In this document: piece after piece, positions 39,801-41,924 of the stretch | How positions within the stretch are numbered: the stretch's first letter is position 1 | How the letters are laid out: every line of letters starts with the position of its first letter | Source of the DNA: Bacteroidales bacterium | GTDB lineage: Bacteria > Bacteroidota > Bacteroidia > Bacteroidales > P3 | Length of the DNA: 41,924 bases | NCBI GenBank assembly: GCA_009785505.1 | Contig: WQWA01000015.1 | Location: 1-41,924 of the forward strand | Direction of reading: 5' to 3' | Notes under the pieces: model-generated | Databases searched by the model: none | What the model saw: the letters and a program-made list of their open reading frames with translations, nothing else | What the model was told of the DNA's origin: nothing | Position numbers and translations under genes: made by a program

Positions 39801-40257
39801 ATGTAATAGCACGAAATCCCGGATCTTCAACTTTTGGCGAAAGCGAAAGCGAACGATTGGTTGGACCCATAGAGCCTGCAACAAATCTTGGTTTTTGAGG
39901 ATTTTTCTCTGTAGATTTATCAGCACATTGGCGAGCTAATTTTGCCGCTTCAACATTTAACTCGTAAGCTAAATTTTGCAAGCCGTAATCCTCCAAACTC
40001 ACGGAAGTCGCGTTAAATGTGTTTGTTTCGATGATGTCAGTCCCGACATTCAGATATTGTTCGTGAATTTCTGCAATGATTTCGGGTTTGCTCAAAACCA
40101 ACAAATCATTACAGCCTTTTAGGTTTGTTTTTATATCGGAGAAACGTTTGCCGCGATAATCGTTTTCAGTTAATTTATATCGCTGGATCATCGTGCCCAT
40201 CGCACCGTCCAAGATAAGTACACGATGTTCGAGTTGAGAAAATATAGAGTTATTCAA
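36802..40257 (-). CDS. metH: Cobalamin-dependent methionine synthase
   Basis: About 1151 aa. No ATG exists before the conserved LILDGAMGTMIQRY; the TTG at 40257 is the likely start, since the earlier TTG at 40275 lies inside the -7 box. Domains: homocysteine-binding (1-330; zinc cysteines in LNCSFG and GGCCGT), folate-binding (about 375-640; NIGEQTNVAGSRKF, DVCMDDAMLD), cap, B12-binding (KGDVHDIGKN at about 795, with the cobalt-ligand His), and activation domain (to the end; PSYPDHSKK). It methylates homocysteine to methionine from methyltetrahydrofolate. Five palindromic elements interrupt it in frame, at residues about 325-365, 665, 760-780, 1030 and 1090. The last two lie in the activation domain. 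Confidence 0.93.
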   Translation of the reverse strand: MNNSIFSQLEHRVLILDGAMGTMIQRYKLTENDYRGKRFSDIKTNLKGCNDLLVLSKPEIIAEIHEQYLNVGTDIIETNTFNATSVSLEDYGLQNLAYELNVEAAKLARQCADKSTEKNPQKPRFVAGSMGPTNRSLSLSPKVEDPGFRAITFDEMATAYAEQAEGLIIGGVDVLLVETVFDTLNAKAALFAIQNVFEKLGKTLPIMVSVTLEKSGRNLSGQTIPAFLESLSHVPLLSIGLNCSFGAKQIFPYLKELSKISPFYTSVYPNAGMPNQLGEYDETPETMAIHVEEILKNRLVNIIGGCCGTSPEHIAKYGQIIAKYEPRGSDTSTSSVSGNRTAVVEPVETPARPAGADVSSVPTTLTGLEPLIISKNTNFVNIGEQTNVAGSRKFARLIGEKNYEEALSIARTQINNGAQILDVCMDDAMLDAKHEMQTFLNLLASETDIARVPIMIDSSKFEVLEAGLKCTQGKSIVNSISLKEGEEIFLQRAKTIRKLGGAAVVMLFDEDGQAVTYEHKIRIAERAYHLLKNAEFPAEDIVFDLNILSIGTGIPDHDNYAVNFVEACRWIKQNLPNAKVSGGVSNLSFAFRGNEALRSAMHSVFLFHAIQAGMDMAIVNAGKIQPYETIPHDLREAVEDLVLNRRPDATDRLLALAEQLKNTAGADVHVRAQEEWRKKPPIERLQHALKNGISDFIEEDMILVLPDFTSPVEIIEGPLMTAMSEVGKQFGEGKLFLPQIVKSARVMKKAVAVLEPYIDASRASASTNNAVVEPVETPATEKILLATVKGDVHDIGKNIAGVVLACNGYEILDLGVMVSCEDIVNAAIEHNVNLIGLSGLITPSLDEMATIAKALHEKNLNIPLVVGGASTSELHTAVYLNPLYSGGVYHAKDASHGAQIIRELTTENLKSTFVRQTQEHYENLKTTYENKHISKRKNTPKIIDWSVEKIIDPKKTEIQKLQNFPLEKLVPYIDWRYFFHAWELPKNSESERQKLQNDVGILLKKIVDEKLLTANAVYGIFECCDTDEDVGASENVCVFACTAGIGADELAKKFEKEGDSYSALLVQTLADRLAEAFAEYLHERISKEIPAFAGMTGQRIAVGYPSYPDHSKKRELFDLILAEENTGIKLTETFMMTPVSSVCGLILQLKN
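36970..36996. repeat. ATTCCCGC-family palindrome inside metH (insertion 5)
   Basis: ATTCCCGC (36974-36981), loop GAAA, GCGGGAAT (36986-36993). Reads EIPAFAGMTG on the minus strand, between YLHERISK and QRIAVGYPSYPDH. Confidence 0.9.
37157..37184. repeat. GGACGAGGACGTC-family element inside metH (insertion 4)
   Basis: Same family as 28646-28673, in the opposite orientation relative to the gene. Reads DTDEDVGASEN between IFECC and VCVFACTAGIG. Confidence 0.85.
37922..37985. repeat. TTCGACAGGCTCA-family element inside metH (insertion 3)
   Basis: TTCGACAGGCTCA (37930-37942) pairs with TGAGGCTCTCGAA (37966-37978), two mismatches. Reads SRASASTNNAVVEPVETPA, exactly between the cap and B12-binding domains. 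Confidence 0.9.
38243..38270. repeat. GGACGTGGACGTCC-family element inside metH (insertion 2)
   Basis: Reads TAGADVHVRAQ between EQLKN and EEWRKKPPIERL, at the end of the folate domain / start of the cap region. Confidence 0.88.
39173..39270. repeat. Two adjoining elements inside metH (insertion 1)
   Basis: A TTCGACAGGCTCA-family element (39206-39270; arms 39214-39226 and 39253-39265) abuts a GGACGAGACGTCC-family element (39173-39200). Together they encode VVEPVETPARPAGADVSSV in the linker between homocysteine and folate domains. Confidence 0.92.
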
Positions 40258-40272
40258 GGCAATAATTTTCTG

Positions 40273-40280
40273 CAAAGATA
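40273..40280 (-). promoter_or_regulatory. -7 element of metH
   Basis: TATCTTTG on the minus strand. Transcription would start near 40268, so metH translation must start downstream, at the TTG at 40257. Confidence 0.65.
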
Positions 40281-40302
40281 CGAAAAAAAAACCGAATAGT
40301 AA

Positions 40303-40386
40303 GGGGATTCCCGCCTTACTCGGCTTCGCCTCGGTTATCTCAGGCTTCGCCTTCGATGAGCTCGCTTCGCTCGGTTCGCGGGAATT
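40303..40386. repeat. Composite ATTCCCGC-family element between recQ2 and metH
   Basis: Outer arms ATTCCCGC (40307-40314) and GCGGGAAT (40378-40385) enclose several small GGCTTCGCC/GAGCTCGCTTCGCTC hairpins. Its right arm runs into the stop codon of the second recQ gene. Confidence 0.8.
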
Positions 40387-41924
40387 AATCCCGCCAAATA
40401 TAATCGCCGTTGTTGTCTTGTCGTAGGTTGTCGTTGTCTAAATGCCACTGCAAAAAAAGCAAAATTTTTCGTTCGCTGAACATATTTAATGCGTCTTGAA
40501 TTTCCTCTAAGGATGCGGGTTTCCATTCAAGCAAAGGCTTAATAATTTCAACCATTTTGTCGGATTCTTCGTTGCTCAATTCGACCTTGTTTTGCTCAAT
40601 GCAGTAGTCGCAACGTCCGCAACGTTTACTGCTGGTTTCACCAAAATAGGTCAGCAACAGCTGGCTTCGGCAACGGCTTGTGTTTTCTGCATAATCCAAT
40701 ACAAAGTCCAATCGTTCGCGAGCAGCGTTTTTTCGTTTTTTATAAACGTCCGGATCAAGCTGTAAATTCGAGGATTTTAATCGGGGCTGAACAAAGACGA
40801 CTTGTGGTTTGGTCGGCGTTGGACTATATTCCAAAATCTCCCATTTCATTAGATTTTGTAGGGCAGTCACGACTTGTTCTTCGGGAATTTTCATGCGGCG
40901 AGCCAAATCTTTTTCGTTGATCTTTACAAAATCTGAGAACAACCCGCCGTACGATCGCAACAGCGTTTCAACGAATGTGCCGTATTTTTCGTTCTTAACC
41001 TGAAATTCGTACAAATAATTTTTATCTGCGCGAATCCATACCTTTGCCGGAACATTTAAATCTTCTGTAAAGTTGACCAATCCTTGTCGTTCGAGCAATC
41101 GTAATGAATTGTACGTTTCTATTCTTGGGAAATCGAAAGTTTGTGAAAAGTCGTTTAGATCAAAGTCAAAACTTGCTCCTGCTCCGCTTCCGATGGGCAC
41201 TTTGCAATAGTCGCCCAATTTATCATAAACTGTTTTGATGAACGAAACCTCGGGATATGTTTTCAAAAAATCGTCTTCCAATTTTCGTTTGTCTGCATTT
41301 GAAAAAAGCACAACAGCATGTGCACGCTGTCCGTCTCGACCACCTCGTCCTGCCTCTTGAAAGTACGCTTCTAACGAATCCGGCAAATCCAGGTGCACGA
41401 CAAAACGACAATTCGGTTTATCAATTCCCATGCCGAAAGCATTGGTGGCAACGATAATCGGCGTTCGATCTGCAATCCAATCAGCCTGCCTAACATTTCG
41501 CACAGCAGTGTCTAATCCTGCGTGATAGCAGGCGGCTCGAAAACCTTGAGTATTCAAATAATCTGCAACTTCTTGCGTTTTTTTTCGATTGCGGACGTAA
41601 ATCACGCCTGCACCTTGCACTTTTTGAATAATTTTTATCAAACGTCCCAACTTATCTTCTTCGTGAAACACGTAATATGTGAGATTTTCACGTGCGAAAC
41701 TTTTTTGAAAAACATTCTGTTTTTTGAACGCCAATTTGTCTTGAATATCGACTACGACAGAAGGTGTCGCCGTTGCGGTAAGTGCAATAACCGGCACATC
41801 CGGTAAAAAATCTCGAATCTTGGCAATTTTTAAGTATGGCGGACGAAAATCATAGCCCCATTGCGAAACACAGTGTGCTTCATCAATTGCCAAAAGACTA
41901 ATCTTCATCAGCGGAAGATTTGTC
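40385..41924 (-). CDS. RecQ-family ATP-dependent DNA helicase (N-terminus beyond window)
   Basis: Partial; 513 codons to the right edge (stop at 40385), with motif I beyond it. Visible: motif II in LLAIDEAHCVSQWGYDFRP, LTATATPSVVVD, ATNAFGMGIDKPNCRF, motif VI YFQEAGRGGRDGQ, and a four-Cys zinc region (SRCRSQLLLTYFGE...CGRCDYC). The C-terminus is a wing-type domain; no HRDC is visible, unlike RecQ at 17096. Paralogues of this shape are common in Bacteroidota. Its last bases overlap a repeat. metH follows on the same strand after 127 bp. Confidence 0.92.
   Translation of the reverse strand, partial: TNLPLMKISLLAIDEAHCVSQWGYDFRPPYLKIAKIRDFLPDVPVIALTATATPSVVVDIQDKLAFKKQNVFQKSFARENLTYYVFHEEDKLGRLIKIIQKVQGAGVIYVRNRKKTQEVADYLNTQGFRAACYHAGLDTAVRNVRQADWIADRTPIIVATNAFGMGIDKPNCRFVVHLDLPDSLEAYFQEAGRGGRDGQRAHAVVLFSNADKRKLEDDFLKTYPEVSFIKTVYDKLGDYCKVPIGSGAGASFDFDLNDFSQTFDFPRIETYNSLRLLERQGLVNFTEDLNVPAKVWIRADKNYLYEFQVKNEKYGTFVETLLRSYGGLFSDFVKINEKDLARRMKIPEEQVVTALQNLMKWEILEYSPTPTKPQVVFVQPRLKSSNLQLDPDVYKKRKNAARERLDFVLDYAENTSRCRSQLLLTYFGETSSKRCGRCDYCIEQNKVELSNEESDKMVEIIKPLLEWKPASLEEIQDALNMFSERKILLFLQWHLDNDNLRQDNNGDYIWRD

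Noticed and set aside
36802-40280. Cobalamin riboswitch upstream of metH
   Set aside because: The promoter lies about 16 bases before the proposed start, leaving no room for a leader riboswitch.

Overview
The window looks like chromosomal DNA of a Bacteroidota bacterium, most likely Bacteroidales. Genes are preceded by the phylum-specific promoter form (TTTG, about 20 bases, then TAnnTTTG, usually TATCTTTG). Shine-Dalgarno sites are scarce. Several families typical of the phylum are present: DUF4159, DUF4294, DUF5606, a 30-residue bS22/AURKAIP1-like ribosomal protein, a biotin/lipoyl-type PycB/OadA, and an Omp barrel family with an 'II(T)LRxGxxIRAR' N-terminus. No species can be named from sequence alone.

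Layout. 1-7.6 kb (mostly minus): FAD/2Fe-2S oxidoreductase (cut by the left edge), class I aminotransferase, PycB-like carboxyltransferase, a decayed DUF262/HNH gene, a candidate small RNA, an LPD3-like accessory gene, RNase G/E, bS22-like protein, HU. 7.6-9.4 kb: sufD and sufC. 9.6-12.8 kb (plus): DUF4159 protein, hicB-hicA, a long hairpin, and two tandem paralogous barrel genes, the first frameshifted. 12.9-19.3 kb: mgsA (minus), then rpmF-fabH, DUF4294, sufB and recQ (plus). 19.4-25.9 kb: OmpH-like lipoprotein and a giant alpha-2-macroglobulin. 26.2-30.5 kb: ORF6N gene (plus), then pyrD, pyrK, DUF5606, rpmH and rluD (minus). 30.7-33.7 kb is an accessory patch: OLD-like ATPase/nuclease, tiny zinc ribbon, Bro-N protein. 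33.8-36.7 kb: queD, folB, ppk1. 36.8-41.9 kb (minus): metH and a second recQ, cut by the right edge.

What stands out is the repeats. At least seven families of short palindromic elements (about 26-115 bp) occur in more than 25 places. Many lie inside conserved housekeeping genes, always in frame: sufD, pyrK, rluD, queD, the 3' end of folB, the DUF5606 gene, the alpha-2-macroglobulin gene, and metH, which carries five. They add peptide segments such as VVEPVETPA, AGADVSSV, VETQCIASL and EIPAFAGMTG, mostly at domain boundaries or loops. This resembles the protein-coding palindromic elements of Rickettsia (RPE), but with several unrelated families in a member of the Bacteroidota.

Other signals without an obvious explanation: an about 80-nt RNA with promoter, H-type pseudoknot and terminator (4.73-4.85 kb); a 19-bp motif shared upstream of three otherwise unrelated accessory genes; three consecutive near-perfect hairpins inside the Bro-N gene; and a nested hairpin of about 104 nt between hicA and the barrel genes.
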